64,000 bases of DNA, from the NCBI GenBank assembly GCA_037501455.1, contig CM074862.1, positions 57,877,501-57,941,500 of the forward strand, in the 5' to 3' direction. The notes below the pieces were generated by a model, which worked only from the letters and a program-made list of their open reading frames with translations, had not been told where the DNA came from and ran no database searches. The translations under genes and the position numbers were made by a program. The stretch is from Lantana camara. Taxonomy: Eukaryota > Streptophyta > Magnoliopsida > Lamiales > Verbenaceae. This document shows positions 20,850 through 34,060 of the stretch, in pieces (position 1 is the stretch's first letter; each line of letters opens with the position of its first letter).

Positions 20850-23800
20850 TGTGACATCCCGCTCGTCCAATTTGTAAGGTACGCTACGTTTCAACCTTTT
20901 AATGTGTTTAATTGTGTGATTTTATATTTTTCGTGGCCCTATTTTGAACTCTTTTAGAGTTTAGGGCTTGTTTGAAATTTTCTCTTTTAAGGGGTTATTC
21001 GGTCATTTCTCGTTCGGTCGAGAGTTCGACCTCTTTAACCCCTTCTTCGCGTTCGGGGCATCGAGACGAGTCCGTAGACTCTAAGTTTACCCAATTCTGA
21101 CTTCGTTAACCCCTTCTTCCGTCCGTTTTTGAGTACGAGGACCCGAGATATATACCCCGAATCCTCGTAATCCGTGCCATTTCCAATCCAGCTTCTTCCT
21201 CTAGCAATCAAACCCGTTCCCCGTTACTGTTCACACACACTCGAGGTATGTTTACACACACATGCTCGTTCTCCCTCGTTTCTCGACGGAATTCGACGAA
21301 CCATTAGTGGAAATTTATCAGATCGACGAGCCCGTCACGATGGTAGAAGAATCTCGGCCAACCGACGACCGATGGCGACGAAATCGGTGAATTTCATACA
21401 CAGCGGCGGCTAGGTGGAACCCCCGCCACTTCGCCGTCTCTTCGCGGCGATCTCCGGCGACCTTTCTTCGACACGCGCCACCCCATCAGTTAGGAGACAT
21501 CTCGACGCAACCCCAGTTCAAGCGGCGTGGCCAGCGGTGCACGCGCCGCCCGAAGTGGCAGTGGCGGACGCCTGTTACTGTAGCACGACGGCTCCGCGGT
21601 GTTCCGGCGAGTTTCGCGGGCGGAGCTTGACCCTATCCGACCTCTTTTGACCTCCTGAGTCCATTTCTGACCTCAAATCAAGCAACCGGTGACTGTAAGT
21701 GGTGGTTCCGGCGGTGACGCAGCGGCAGAAACTTCGGCAGCGATTTGGGCCCTTTTCCGGGCCGGTTTTTGTGGTGGTCGCTTCACGAAAGTTGCTTGGA
21801 ATGACGAAACATAGCGGATGGCATCGGCGGCGTTCCAGGAACCGGCCGTTGGCGGTGGACCGATGGTGAACCGGCGGTCCGATTTTTCCGGTGACTTTTT
21901 TTAGGTTTTGGCTAGGGGCTTTCGTAGGGCTCGTTACAAGCTTTCCAACGGTATGCTCGGATTTCATTTTCGTTTTACGGTTTGCATTTAATTTCAGTTT
22001 TTGTCGTTGGGATTTGGTTCGGTTTTTCATCAACGAAGTCCTGTGTGTTTGTTATTTTCTAAAATTGTTTGAGGGCTTTTGTCTAGTAGGCCGAGGCGCT
22101 CATTTCTGTCCTTCCGGGGATTTTTCCGATCAACGGAGACGGTGTTCCGGTGGCGGCCGGTGGCTGTTCGGCCGGCTACGGTGGCGGCATTTCGACGACT
22201 TTCGGACAGTAGGTTCCTTTCGTCGTGGTGAGTCCAACGCCACTTCCCGTTCGTCAATCGGATGTCCGGTTGATTTTATATGAATTTTTGAAGCTATTGT
22301 ATTTTATTCGTTAATTGATTTTAATTGTGCAATTCGATCCCGTATGTGCTATAAATTGAAATTATGAGTTGTATGATACGTGGAAGTATGCTATGATGTA
22401 TGAATATTCGATTCGTGATTTATTGAATTTATTTGTCTCATTTTACGCCCATCTATTTGAGAATAATTATTGTTTGAAGGGGTGTTAGTGTAATTTTGGA
22501 AACTAAATTGATTATGAAATTTTATAAAAACATAAGAAATGAATTATGAAAAGATACGTTGTATTTGATTTGAATAAATTGATCAAGTATGCCAATTGTT
22601 ATTATATCGTGAAATATGCCAATGTGTAATTTATATATTTATTGTTATGTAATTCATGTTAATTTCGTGAGACTTGGTGCATGATATGATTTGAATTCTT
22701 AATGTCCTACTTTATTTTATGTAATTAATGTTATGAATTTTATAAGTTATGCATCTTTTGATATGGATTATATGTTGCATCATTTGTATTCGTGAGCATG
22801 GCCGTGCGTCTTTGTGGTTGTGATTCGAGTCTGAGTCTTGTGTTCTGTGTGTTCAGTCGATCAGGGTTTTTCCAGGGAGTGTCTGTCAGCTGTTTGGGTT
22901 CCAGTGGGACTTCGTGGCTTGTGTTTTCCGTTCTCGTCGGTGTAAGGTGAGGTTTTAGGATTTTGTTTTAGTTACAGCGACCTACAACCCTCTGTGCTCG
23001 TTTTCAAGCCTGCATGCGATTATTCTATTTTATTTATATAATAGGTATGTGTTTATATGATATGTTTATGAATTTGTCATACGATTAAAGGTTTTGAACT
23101 GTATATGTACGAGCATATGTAAGCTTGAAATGTTTTGCAATGAGGCTATGCTGCAAACCGTGTGTCTTCATACCAGCTGCGGATTAGGATGACACGGAGA
23201 GGTACGTTTATAGCATATGCTAAGTTGCAAGGTATGGTATGCTCCGATAAGGTACGTACGTTACGATTATATTTTGATAAGTATGATATGTAGCGAGTTA
23301 TGATCTGTTATGTTATGTTCTGATATGTTGGGCCCCGGAGACTGTGGGTAAGGAACCCCGGGAGGGTAACGGGCCGTCGGGTTAAGCCTGTGCATAGTCT
23401 CCATTTGAGGTATCTCGTGCGACACAGGGAGATAGGGGAGGCGAGATATTCTTGAGCCGGTGGCGTAAAACCTGCCGAGGACTCGTAGGGGATCATTACC
23501 CCTCGAGGTATATATATGATATGGATGGTTAGGGGCGTATACACCCCTTCCATCACACGGAGTTGAGGATGTTATGTTATGGTATGTTTTCTGTTTTGAT
23601 AAATATGATTTGGAAGTAAGGTTGGAGACCCGTACTCGCCGGGTATATGAATATGATATGTTATGTTGATTATGAAACGGGATAGGAGCTTTCTCTTTCG
23701 ATATGTTACGAGTTTGTTCAGTCTGATATGATTTGATTAAGTATAAAATTTGGTATGAGTATGCTCAGTTGGTTAAGTTTTGAATAAGAGGAGATAAGTT

Positions 23801-24491
23801 AAGATATGTATAAGTTTGGTTTGAAAATTGTGTAAGTTTGATTTGAAAATGGTTTTGGTATGTAAAACCCTATTCCCGGTTCATAATCTTTCTTTTGATA
23901 CGTGCTCTGCTCCTTATTATGTATAGTGTGTGTGAGTTCAGCCCCCTCGCTCAGTCAGTGGACTGACCCTCGCCCCACCTATGTTTTTAGTTGCAGGTAC
24001 CAGTTGTTGGAGTTGGGGCTAGGCGGCTTTGAGTCTGGTCTGTCGAGTCTGTGTCGGTCCGTTTGACTTTGCTAAGTATTTTGTTCTGATTTATTTACGA
24101 AAATTATGTATATAGTATGTTCTGTACAAGATGATACTTATGCTTTGATTACATGAATTTTCGGGACAGGTTAGGATAGGGCTGAGATTAGTTGAACCCG
24201 TCTTTGTTGTATGTTTGAATTCGGGACAGATTAGGACAGGTTCGTGGAATTAGTTGAACCCGTTTACTTATGTTTGTTGATTAAAGTGTTTGTTAGTTCA
24301 TATTTTGCATCGCTTCCGCATTCTGGTTTTGCACGTTTTACTTGTACAGGTTTAGGTACCGCCTAGCTTAGGTTGGATTTTTCGTTTGTCACCCGTTCGC
24401 TGTGACTTGATGCGTGTGCAGGCTTTCCATTTCGTACCACGTGTCGAGTCATAGTGCGGGGGTGTGGTGCCCCACCGTTTGGGGTGCTACA
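20850..24491 (+). repeat. LARD-B LTR, copy 2 (3642 bp)
   Basis: It has the same ends and modules as copy 1, with scattered substitutions and small indels (for example, some 9 bases missing near 21530 relative to 15321). As the middle LTR it is shared by the two units. The 3' hairpin is at 24400-24454. Confidence 0.9.
24400..24454 (+). promoter_or_regulatory. Conserved LTR 3' (U5) stem-loop, LARD-B copy 2
   Basis: Same fold as 18197-18251. Differences from copy 1 (GTGCGGGC to GTGCAGGC; TTTCATACC to TTTCGTACC) fall in the loop and upper mismatched part, leaving the stem intact. Confidence 0.8.
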
Positions 24492-24498
24492 TCTCAAG

Positions 24499-24510
24499 TG
24501 GTATCAGAGC
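24499..24510 (+). other. Primer-binding site (tRNA-iMet), LARD-B copy 2
   Basis: TGGTATCAGAGC lies seven bases after the LTR end, followed by the same GGTT-CAG-AACC hairpin. Confidence 0.93.
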
Positions 24511-26368
24511 CACCAGGTTCAGAACCGGTGCTCTGGAGTCGTGTCGTGTCAGCTTAGGTAATACGGCATAGGAATACTTGTGCATTGCATTTGTCAGACG
24601 TGAAAATTTGACTTCCCTGTATGAATTTGTCTGAGCTTGTGTGATTGTGTGCACACTATGATTACGATTTTTGCAAAAATTATCATTGTTATGCTTTAAA
24701 TTTTAGTAAATTACTTGTTGCATCTGCATTAATTAGGTGCTCTTAATTGCTTTCATTAACTGACATACCCACGTACTAACCCTCATGCATAGATAATTGT
24801 CCAATTTGTGAATTGTAGGGTGACATCTCGGCGCCGAATTGCAATTGATCATGACAACACTCCCCGCTTCTACAAAATTATGAAGGAAGATTTGAAACTT
24901 CCATTTTCTGACTACTTGGATGAGAAGTAAATGGACCTTTACAAGAATTTATAACAAGGAATCAATGCTACTGCTATGGAAACGGGTATTATGCATACAT
25001 GGCACGTGCATCATGCAATGGAGTAAATTTTAAATATTTTAGACATTTGTTCTACGTGCTCGACTGCTTTCTTTGCTGGATATGAGTGCGCGCCATTCAC
25101 ATCCCTAACCCCACATGCATTAGCTCTGTGGTTATATTTAGGTGACTTCCTTACCTGTTCCAACGAGGATCGATTTTAGTGGAAGCAACATTGGGATTCG
25201 AACAGGGGTTGACCAGATGATGTATGATCAAGCTAACGCAGTCAGGGTAGTGAGTGGATAAAAGAAGATACTCGAATATGAGAGAGACAAGAGATCCTTT
25301 AACTATCAGGGTGCCCTCAGGGTAGGTACTTATTATTTGGAGGTGCTCGGGAGTACATGTTTTATAAGAAAGCCAGAATTTCTAAGTCTGGATGGCGTGA
25401 AGTGACAATGAAGAGATCAAGGCAATTGTACCATTCAGTGAATTCCAAGCAGGAAATCAGGTTACTGTTATAAAGACACCTACTAGAGTAGTTGCACTAC
25501 ACAGAGGAAAAAGGGGAAAGTTGTGCAAGCTGTGGAATTTTGTGCCGAGGTCATTGAAGAGCAACTTCACCAAATATTGAGGATAAGAATATCAGTCACG
25601 ACGACGGTGTACTAAGAAAGGTTGTGTAAAGATTCTTCATTTATCTCTCCACGATTGTCTTGAGAGATTTTACCGTGAAAGAATGGTGATTTTCGATTAC
25701 CGAGGATTCTATTGAGATTTCAAGAGATTACACGGATCACTATACTCCGAGAATCAAGTGAGACGATCCAAGATCAGTTGAGTACCCGAGAATCAGAAGG
25801 AATACTAAAGAATGCAAGTTTGAACGGGAAGTTGGAACTATGGCCAGTTAAGGAGTTGATTAACCTTTCAAGTTAAAGAAATTGCCAACCTCGACTCCAC
25901 TACTACGGTGAACGGTACATTGAGCATCCATGGCATTTGCACTCATGCATTTCATAAGTAATTATATTTAATTTTGCTTGACGTGAGCGACGACGTGTAT
26001 TACGTGATGCTGCCTTGATTGTAATAACGTGACTAATTGATTTAATTTCCATAACTTGAAATTTATAGTTGTTGTGAATTCTTGTAAACTAAATGGATTA
26101 CCTGCTTGCGTGAACTATCCGTGCTTCAGTGCTTATAATTTCTTTGGTTACTCACTAACCCTTCATGCACCTACAAGCATATTGTGATTTTATTTTACAG
26201 TAATCCCATCGCGATATCCCCCTTGAGTTAAGCATGGATGATGAGTCTATACTCTAGGGACACCGATATCAGTCGGGTAAAGGTACACTATACATGCATC
26301 CCATATTTTGCATTCGGTGCAACTTTAATGTGTGTATGTATGAATGCTGTGTAAGTGAACTTGTGTGC

Positions 26369-26707
26369 TAGAGAGTTGTTGAGATCTCTCTATTTACGTG
26401 TTAGGGAGATGTGGGATTCTCCCTATTTATGTGATAGAAAGATGTTGGATTCTCTTGGAGTTAGATGTTTGAGAGATGCTGGATTCTCTCGAATCTAGGG
26501 TTTGAGAAATGCTGGATTTTCTCAAACTAGGATGTTTGGAAGATGTGGAAGTCTTCCAGACTTAGGATGAGAGACGGGGTTCTCTCGATTACGTGGTTGA
26601 GAGATGGGATTCTCTCAATTCTGTGGCTGAGGGACGGGGTTCTCTCTTTTGACGTGCCGGGAGACGGGGCTCTCTCTCTCTTGCGTGCTGAGAGATGGGA
26701 TTCTCTC
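26369..26707 (+). repeat. Co-varying hairpin array, LARD-B copy 2
   Basis: Same array as 20165-20537 with one unit collapsed. At 26435-26457 the left arm of one unit (TAGAAAGA) is joined to the right arm of the next (TCTCTTG), breaking the stem. The unit near 26541 has a perfect TGGAAGA/TCTTCCA stem, where copy 1 has TCTGCCA. Confidence 0.88.
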
Positions 26708-27006
26708 TTGTTTGTCGCGGCTGAGTTGAGTGTGGCCTGGTGCTGGTTTGCAGTCGACGAGGAAGCATCGGTATCGAGCCTTGGGTGCAGTGGCCTAGTG
26801 GGCGGATCGAACGAGTTGAAGCGACCAACGGTCAAGTGTTTGGATAAACCTCTGTGGCTACGGAACTCTGCAGGGAGTTAATGCAATCAGTGGGAGTAAA
26901 CTTCACAGCCAGGGCTATGACTCTACACGATTTCAGGAGATGGATTGAAGTATTCCAGTTCAAAGCTTTACGACTCAGTAAGAGTACCTGAGGACAGGTC
27001 CTTTTG

Positions 27007-27017
27007 AAGGAGGGGAG
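27007..27017 (+). other. Polypurine tract, LARD-B copy 3
   Basis: AAGGAGGGGAG two bases before the third LTR. Confidence 0.88.
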
Positions 27018-27019
27018 TT

Positions 27020-29880
27020 TGTGACATCCCGCTCGTCCAATTTGTAAGGTACGCTACGTTTCAACCTTTTAATGTGTTTAATTGTGTGATTTTATATTTT
27101 TCGTGGCCCTATTTTGAACTCTTTTAGAGTTTAGGGGCTTGTTTGCAATTTTCTCTTTTAAGGGGTTATTCGGTCATTTCTCGTTCGGTAGAGAGTTCGA
27201 CCTCTTTAACCCCTTCTTTGCGTTCGGGGCATCGAGACGAGTCCGTAGACTCTAAGTTTGCCCAATTCTGACTTCGTTAACCCCTTCTTCCGTCCGTTTT
27301 TACGTACGAGGACCCGAGATATATACCCCGAATCCTCGTAATCCGTGCCATTTCCAATCCAGCTTCTTCCTCCAACAATCAAACCCGTTCCCGTTACTGC
27401 CCACACACACTCGAGGTGTGTTTACACACACATGCTCGTTCTCCCTCGTTTCTCGACGGAATTCGACGAACCATTAGTGGAAATTTATCAGCTCGACGAG
27501 CCCATCACGATGGTAGAAGAATCTCGGCCAACCGACGACCGACGGCGACGGAATCGGCGAATTTCAGACACAGCGGCGGCTAGGTGGAACCCCCTCCACT
27601 TCGCCGCCTCTTCGCGGCGGTCTCCGGCGACCTTTCTTCGACATGCGCCACCCCATCAGTTAGGAGACATCTCGAGGCAACCCCAGTTCAAGCGGCGTGG
27701 CCAGCGGTGCACTCGCCGCCCGAAGTGGCGGTGGCTGACGCCCGTTACTGTAGCACGGCGGCTCAGCGGTGTTCCGGCGAGTTTCGCGGGCGGAGCTTGG
27801 CCCTATCCGACCTCTTTTGACCTCCTGAGTCCATTTTTGACCTCAAATCAAGCAACCGGTGACTGTAGGTGGTGGTTCCGGCGGTGATGTAGCGGCAGAA
27901 ACTTCGGCAGCGATTTGGGCCCTTTTCCGGGCCGGTTTTGGTGGTGGTCGCTTCACGAAAGTTGCTTGGAATGACGAAACATAGCGGATGGCATCGGCGG
28001 CGTTCCAGGAACCGGCCGTTGGCGGCGGACCGGTGGTGAACCGGCGGTCCGATTTTTCCGGTGACTTTTTCTAGGTTTTGGCTAGGGGCTTTCGTAGGGC
28101 TCGTTACAAGCTTTCCAACGGTATGCTCGGATTTCATTTTTGTTTTACGGTTTGCATTTAATTTTAGTTTTCGTCGTTGGGATTTGGTTCGGTTTTTCAT
28201 CAACGAAGTCCTGTGTGTTTGTTATTTTCTGAAATTGTTTGAGGGCTTTTGTCTAGTAGGCCGAGGCGCTCGTTTCTGTCCTTCCGGGGATTTTTCCGAC
28301 CACCGGAGGCGGTGTTCCGGTGGGGGCCGGTGGCTGTTCGGCCGGCTACGGTGGCGGCATTTCGGCGACTTTCGGACAGTAGGTTCCTTTCGTCGTGGTG
28401 AGTCCAACGCCACTTCCCGTTCGTCAATCGGATGTCCTGTTGATTTTATATGAATTTTTGAAGCTATTGTATTTTATTCGTTAATTGATTTTAATTGTGC
28501 AATTCGATCCCGTATGTGCTATAAATTGAAATTATGAGTTGTATGGTACGTGGAAGTATGCTATGATGTATGAATATTCGATTCGTGATTTATCGAATTT
28601 ATTTGTCTCGTTTTACGCCCATCTATTTGAGAATAATTATTGTTTGAAGGGGTGTTAGTGTAATTTTGGAAACTAAATTGATTATGAAATTTTATAAAAA
28701 CATAAGAAATGAATTATGAAAAGATACGTTGTATTTAATTTGAATAAATTGATCAAGTATGCCAATTGTTATTATATCGTGAAATATGCCAATGTGTAAT
28801 TTATATATTTATTGTTATGTAATTCATGTTAATTTCGTGAGACTTGGTGCATGATATGATTTGAATTCTTAATGTCCTACTTTATTTTATGTAATTAATG
28901 TTATGAATTTTATAAGTTATGCATCTTTTGATATGGATTATATGTTGCATCATTTGTATTCGTGAGCATGGCCGTGTGTCTTTGTGGTTGTGATTCGAGT
29001 CTGAGTCTTGTGTTCTGTGTGTTCAGTCGATAAGGGTTTTTCCAGGGAGTGTCTGTCAGCTGTTTGGGTTCCAGTGGGACTTCGTGGCTTGTGTTTTCCG
29101 TTCTCGTCGGTGTAAGGTGAGGTTTTAGGATTTTGTTTTAGTTACAGCGACCTACAACCCTCTGTGTTCGTTTTCAAGCCTGCATGCGATTATTCTATTA
29201 TATTTATATAATAGATATGTGTTTATATGATATGTTTATGAATTTATCATACGATTAAAGGTTTTGAACTGTATATGTACGAGCATATGTAAGCTTGAAA
29301 TGTTTTGCAATGAGGCTAAGCTCCAAACCGTGTGTCTTCATACCAGCTGTGGATTAGGATGACACGGAGAGGTACGTTTATAGCATATGCTAAGTTGCAA
29401 GGTATGGTATGCTCCGATAAGGTACGTACGTTATGATTATGATTTGATAAGTATGATATGTAGCGAGTTATGATCTGTTATGTTATGTTCTGATATGTTG
29501 GGCCCCGGAGATTGTGGGTAAGGAACCCCGGGAGGGTAACGGGCCGTCGGGTTAAGCCTGTGCATAGTCTCCATTTGAGGTATCTCGTGCGACTCAGGGA
29601 GATAGGGGAGGCGAGATATTCTTGAGCCGGTGGCGTAAAACCTGCCGAGGACTCGTAGGGGATCATTACCCCTCGAGGTATGTATATGATATGGATGGTT
29701 AGGGGCGTATACACCCCTTCCATCACACGGAGTTGAGGATGTTATGTTATGGTATGTTTTCTGTTTTGATAAATATGATTTGGAAGTAAGGTTGGAGACC
29801 CGTACTCGCCGGGTATATGAATATGATATGTTATGTTGATTATGAAACGGGATAGGAGCTTTCTCTTTCGATATGTTACG
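27020..29880 (+). repeat. LARD-B LTR, copy 3, first part
   Basis: The first 2861 bp of the third LTR. It is cut at ATATGTTACG by the nested minus-strand LARD-A copy and resumes at 40322. Frames such as 27345-27887 and 28061-28453 come from the GC-rich block. Confidence 0.9.
29876..29880. repeat. Target-site duplication TTACG (left)
   Basis: Repeated at 40317-40321 on the other side of the nested element. Confidence 0.95.
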
Positions 29881-29917
29881 TGTAGCACCCCGCACGTGAG
29901 GCACCACATCCCCCGCA

Positions 29918-29972
29918 CTAAGGCTCAACACGAGTAACGAAATAGTAAATCCGCACCCGTATCAAACCCTAG
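29918..29972 (-). promoter_or_regulatory. Conserved LTR 3' (U5) stem-loop, nested LARD-A 3' LTR
   Basis: CTAAGGCTCAACACGAGTA (29918-29936) pairs with 29954-29972 over 19 positions, with G.U pairs on the minus strand as in 4944-4998. One base change relative to the other LARD-A copy (A to G) turns an A-U pair into G.U. Confidence 0.8.
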
Positions 29973-31893
29973 CGAACGGGAGACAAACATAAAAACTTTC
30001 CTAAGCCAGGCGGAGCTAGACCCTGTAAGGTTTACCAATCCACAAAATATAATGCATAACGAAGCCAAAATTCAAGTATACAAGCCATAAACGGAATTCG
30101 GGCTCCTCAGGCCTCTTTTAAAACATAGTAAAATCCAGTAAAGCCAATTTCATCATAAATACATAGGTATCAAATTTCATAACTTGTTCGAGTTCAAGGT
30201 ATAGTAGAACGAATCATACATAACTCCAATACCAATATGAGTGCAGAGACTCCCTAACCTAACTCGACCCACTTAGAACTCCAAACCTCCGCCTAGCCCG
30301 AAATTCCAAAGCCAAACCTGCACACTAAAGTGTTGGGGAGGGAGAGGGTCAGTCTCTAGAAGACTGAGTGAGCAGGAGCGATACATATATATATAAAACA
30401 TGCACATGCAAGTCATAAATTCCGAACAAGGTTTTGTTTGCAATTAGTTCCCTAAAAGGGCAAGAGAATGATTAATCAATGCTCGGATTTTATGACTAAT
30501 TCATATTAAATTTATTCCATTCATAAATCATACATAAATATAAGGCTCGGCGAGTGAGCGTGCACAACCTCCATCCAAACTCCGACCGTGTACGACAAAT
30601 ATCAATAATATATTGATTAGGCGATCATACAATATATTATAATACACACAGACCATAAATCATATCATAAAACATATTCGTTTGGGCGATCCGGATCCCG
30701 GCATTCCCGCACGGTGCATAATCATATCATAACATATACATAAGAAAAGCCTAATTCTTAACCAACCTTCTTCCTCCGGGTGGTGGACAAGTTAGCTAGA
30801 CCTGCCCACCGATAAATACATAGGCCAATGGGGGTACATGAATCCCCCAAGGGCACGCAGCTCCCATTCCCCGCTAAATCTCCTAGCGAGGGCCGGTATC
30901 ACCGTAGTTTGGTTGGGACTAGTATATGGGATCCCCGTCAGCCCTTGCTTCCTCGGTTAGCCACATATACTAAGTCCCGGGGCCCGTGAACATAACAGCT
31001 TAGCATAATCTCGCCAAAACATATCAATACATACATATGATACATACTATAAGAAATCATACCTTACCGTGTAACTCGGCATATGCTATATACGTACCTC
31101 TCCGTGTCATCCTAATCCATAGTTAGCATGAAGACACACGGTTTGGAGCATAGCCTCATTACAAAACCATTTTTAAGCTTATATATGCTCATACGTATAA
31201 TTCAAAAGAATTTACTCGATAGCTCATTTGAAAACCATATATAAATAATCATAAGGTTTTGGCCAAAGCTTTTCATATAAGGGTTGTAGGGTTTAATACG
31301 TAGCTAAAACGAAAACCACCCTCACCTTAACCGTGAAGTTACAAGGATCGAGCACCAAGTGCCTGAACGATCAAAAGCTCTCCACCCTGGAGACAAACTG
31401 TACAAAAGACCAAAAGACGTGTTCGTGAGACTCAAGACCCTAAATGAACCATATATGACGCACGGCAATGCTCAAGCATGATATGAAGACATTTAACTCA
31501 TATGTTCAAGTCATTCATTATCATTCAATTCATATTCCCAATCAATTTATTTCAAGAATTCAAATAGGAGCATAAAACATGTTCAAGCTCTTCCATAATG
31601 CTACCACATACTTCGTATTACATAACATAGCATATATCCAAGGTTTGACAACAAGAAGAAGTCATATGATATAGAAAATAAGTGATGCGATTCATAAACG
31701 ACATATAAGCATACATAAACGGCAATAAGCAAAAGCATACCTATAACTCAATCAAATGCCACGAAATTAAACCAAAATACTCCTAACACATAGTACAACA
31801 AGTTCATAGTTCAACATAAAGGGATATAAAGTCATTAAGGAGGGGAAACAAATCAAAAACCGAAGAGGAAGTAACGAAGACTGCGCATGGGAA

Positions 31894-32020
31894 GTGACAC
31901 GGGGGTGTCACCAACCCTTGCCCAACTGAGCCACGGGCGTGGCTCAGTACAGAGCTGCCCAGAGAGTGTGACACGCCCGTGTCTCCCTCTTATGAGTAAA
32001 TGAGACACGGGGGTGTCACG
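31894..32020 (-). repeat. LTR palindrome cluster, nested LARD-A 3' LTR
   Basis: There are four units: GTGACAC-GGGG-GTGTCAC (31894-31911); ACTGAGCCACG (31925-31935) paired with CGTGGCTCAGT (31938-31948), an 11-bp perfect stem; GACACG-CC-CGTGTC near 31970; and GAGACAC-GGGG-GTGTCAC near 32002 with one mismatch. Confidence 0.88.
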
Positions 32021-33840
32021 GTACAGAACTTAATCCCCTTTGAAATTTTTCCGACAAAACTGAACTCAAACAAACTCAATCCAAAGGCATACCAAATGAA
32101 CTCCAAATGCTCTGAAACTTCATATACAACATATTTGGCATGTTATGAACATTTTTAATTTAGAGTGAAAAAGCTAAATCACACGTTAAGATCATCGAAA
32201 CCGTGAAACAAAACTGGGTCGCTACAATCGGACATATGAGCCCTAATGATTCTATTATGCCTTGATCGAGTACTTAGGGCTTGAATTTGGATCTGAAACT
32301 TTGGGGAATGCATGCTAACATACCAAACAACTAATATAAATCATATATATGCAAAATGGTACAATTTAAAGCACATTAGGATGACCAACAACTTACCAAA
32401 CACAACAGCAACAAATCTGTCATGGTGCATGCATAGAAACAGGCCATGTATTTCGGTTTTGAGGCTTCAAATGGATCCAAATACTTGAAACATGAATGCT
32501 AACATATATAACAATAAGTGTACATCAACTCCATGCATTTACACACGAAATGGAGGCCATATGATCATGCAACAACACCAAGTTTCACACAGCAGTTCGA
32601 AAACAGGGGAAAATAGTTTGATCACCAAGTTTGGAGCTCCATAACTCAAAATTTTATAAAAGGAGCAAGAGAAGAAATCCTCCTAACATCATATACTATC
32701 AGTTAGGAAAGAAATAAGCCAAGAACCAAGTTCATATGATCATGTTTAAGCAAGGAATTCAGCCACACAAGTAAATAGGTCACTAGGACAAAAATCCCTA
32801 AAAGTTCATACTAATCTCATAATTCAAACCCTAATCAAATCTGATCCAAATCATGTTTTAAATAGATGAAATCAAGCATAATTGAGTAGAGAAGACATAA
32901 ATATTCATACCTTGAAGTTTTGGTGAAGAAAAATGGTGATTTGTGCTCAAAATCACAAAGAATGGCCTAGGGTTTCTTCCTTTCTCCTCTTCTCCCTTCT
33001 CTCGATCAGTTCCAGCTGGAAATGGAGGTATATGGTTCGGTTTTTGCAGCTTAAGGGGAAGAGAAAGGGTTAACTCAAGGTACAAGAGTCAAGGTTAAGG
33101 TTTGGTTAGGTTAAGGAGTGTTATGGGGTCCCACCATGAAGACTAGTCAACCAAAGGAGCTCTTCTTGCACGAGTTGTCCGTTACGGTTGGATTTCGGAG
33201 GTCTTAATGATTTCAAAAAGGTATGAGGCTTGTTCCATTGTCTCCGAATCGTCGATACGAAGGCAACGGAGTTGACGGAATTCGAATCCGAATTCCCGAG
33301 CTCAAGATATCACGCACGGAACCAAGGGTGGGCTAATTGCTCGTTAGCCCCCGACTTGGTTCCAAAAATCAAAATAAATTCATAAACACGCCAAATGAAT
33401 CCGAAAACATAAACCGAGCATATAGGCATGTTCATAACTCACATATATACGACATACTAAATTTTCACGCCAATCTGATATCATTACATATAAGAATGGA
33501 GCACAAGTAAAACACTCACGCGCAAGAACGAATTCATATTGTTATAAATGAATTACTAAAACTTAAATTCCATTTTAAATAAATTAAACAAACTAATAAC
33601 ATGTTGTAATTAATTAAAGAAATTACTGAAATAGTTAAGGTAACATGAAACCCTAATTGAGAAATTAACACTAGATATCAAAGTAGAATAGAATGAATTA
33701 AATTAGAATAGAAATAGTTTATAGTTTGAATCAAATATAAACGTTTATGAACAAGTAATCATATAATTAAATAATTGAATCGCGCAACTTATAAACAAAT
33801 ACGTCACATTATTTAAACTGAAAAACGGGGGCGTTACAAT

Positions 33841-33851
33841 CTCTCCCCCTT
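33841..33851 (-). other. Polypurine tract, nested LARD-A
   Basis: On the minus strand AAGGGGGAGAG directly precedes the 3' LTR. The GAGGAC-loop hairpin (GAATCC/GGATTC) lies at 33857-33874. Confidence 0.9.
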
Positions 33852-33897
33852 AAAAAGAATCCGTCCTCGGATTCAAAACACGCTTGAAATCAAACAA

Positions 33898-34060
33898 TGA
33901 GAGATTCCCCGTCTCTCACAAACAACAAGGAGAGAGCCCCGTCTCTCGAGCAACAATGAGAGAACCCCGTCTCTCCAACAACAATGAGAGAACCCCGTCT
34001 CTCGCAAGCAAAGAGAGTACCCCGTCTCTCAAACAGAAATAAGAGAATCCCCGTCTCTTA
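33898..34060 (-). repeat. Hairpin array, nested LARD-A
   Basis: Six units on the minus strand, such as TGAGAGA (33898-33904) with TCTCTCA (33912-33918), GAGAGA (33930) with TCTCTC (33942), and AAGAGA with TCTCTT near 34042-34058. Loops read CGGGG on the sense strand. Confidence 0.88.

Larger units (their letters stand above)
24492..27019 (+). other. LARD-B internal region, copy 2 (2528 bp, non-coding)
   Basis: Closely matches copy 1 throughout. It is about 33 bp shorter, mainly through loss of one hairpin unit at 26435-26457. Frames at 26527-26881 on both strands come from the hairpin array. Confidence 0.85.
29881..33838 (-). repeat. Nested LARD-A, 3' LTR
   Basis: On the plus strand it runs from TGTAGCACCCCGC to GGGGGCGTTACA. 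On the sense strand it carries a donor-like AAGGTATGAA (near 32910), a palindrome cluster (31894-32020), the AAGGTGAGG block (near 31326) and the 3' hairpin (29918-29972). TCTCTC-rich leader sequence lies near 32990. Small frames such as 32858-33085 are not genes. Confidence 0.93.
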
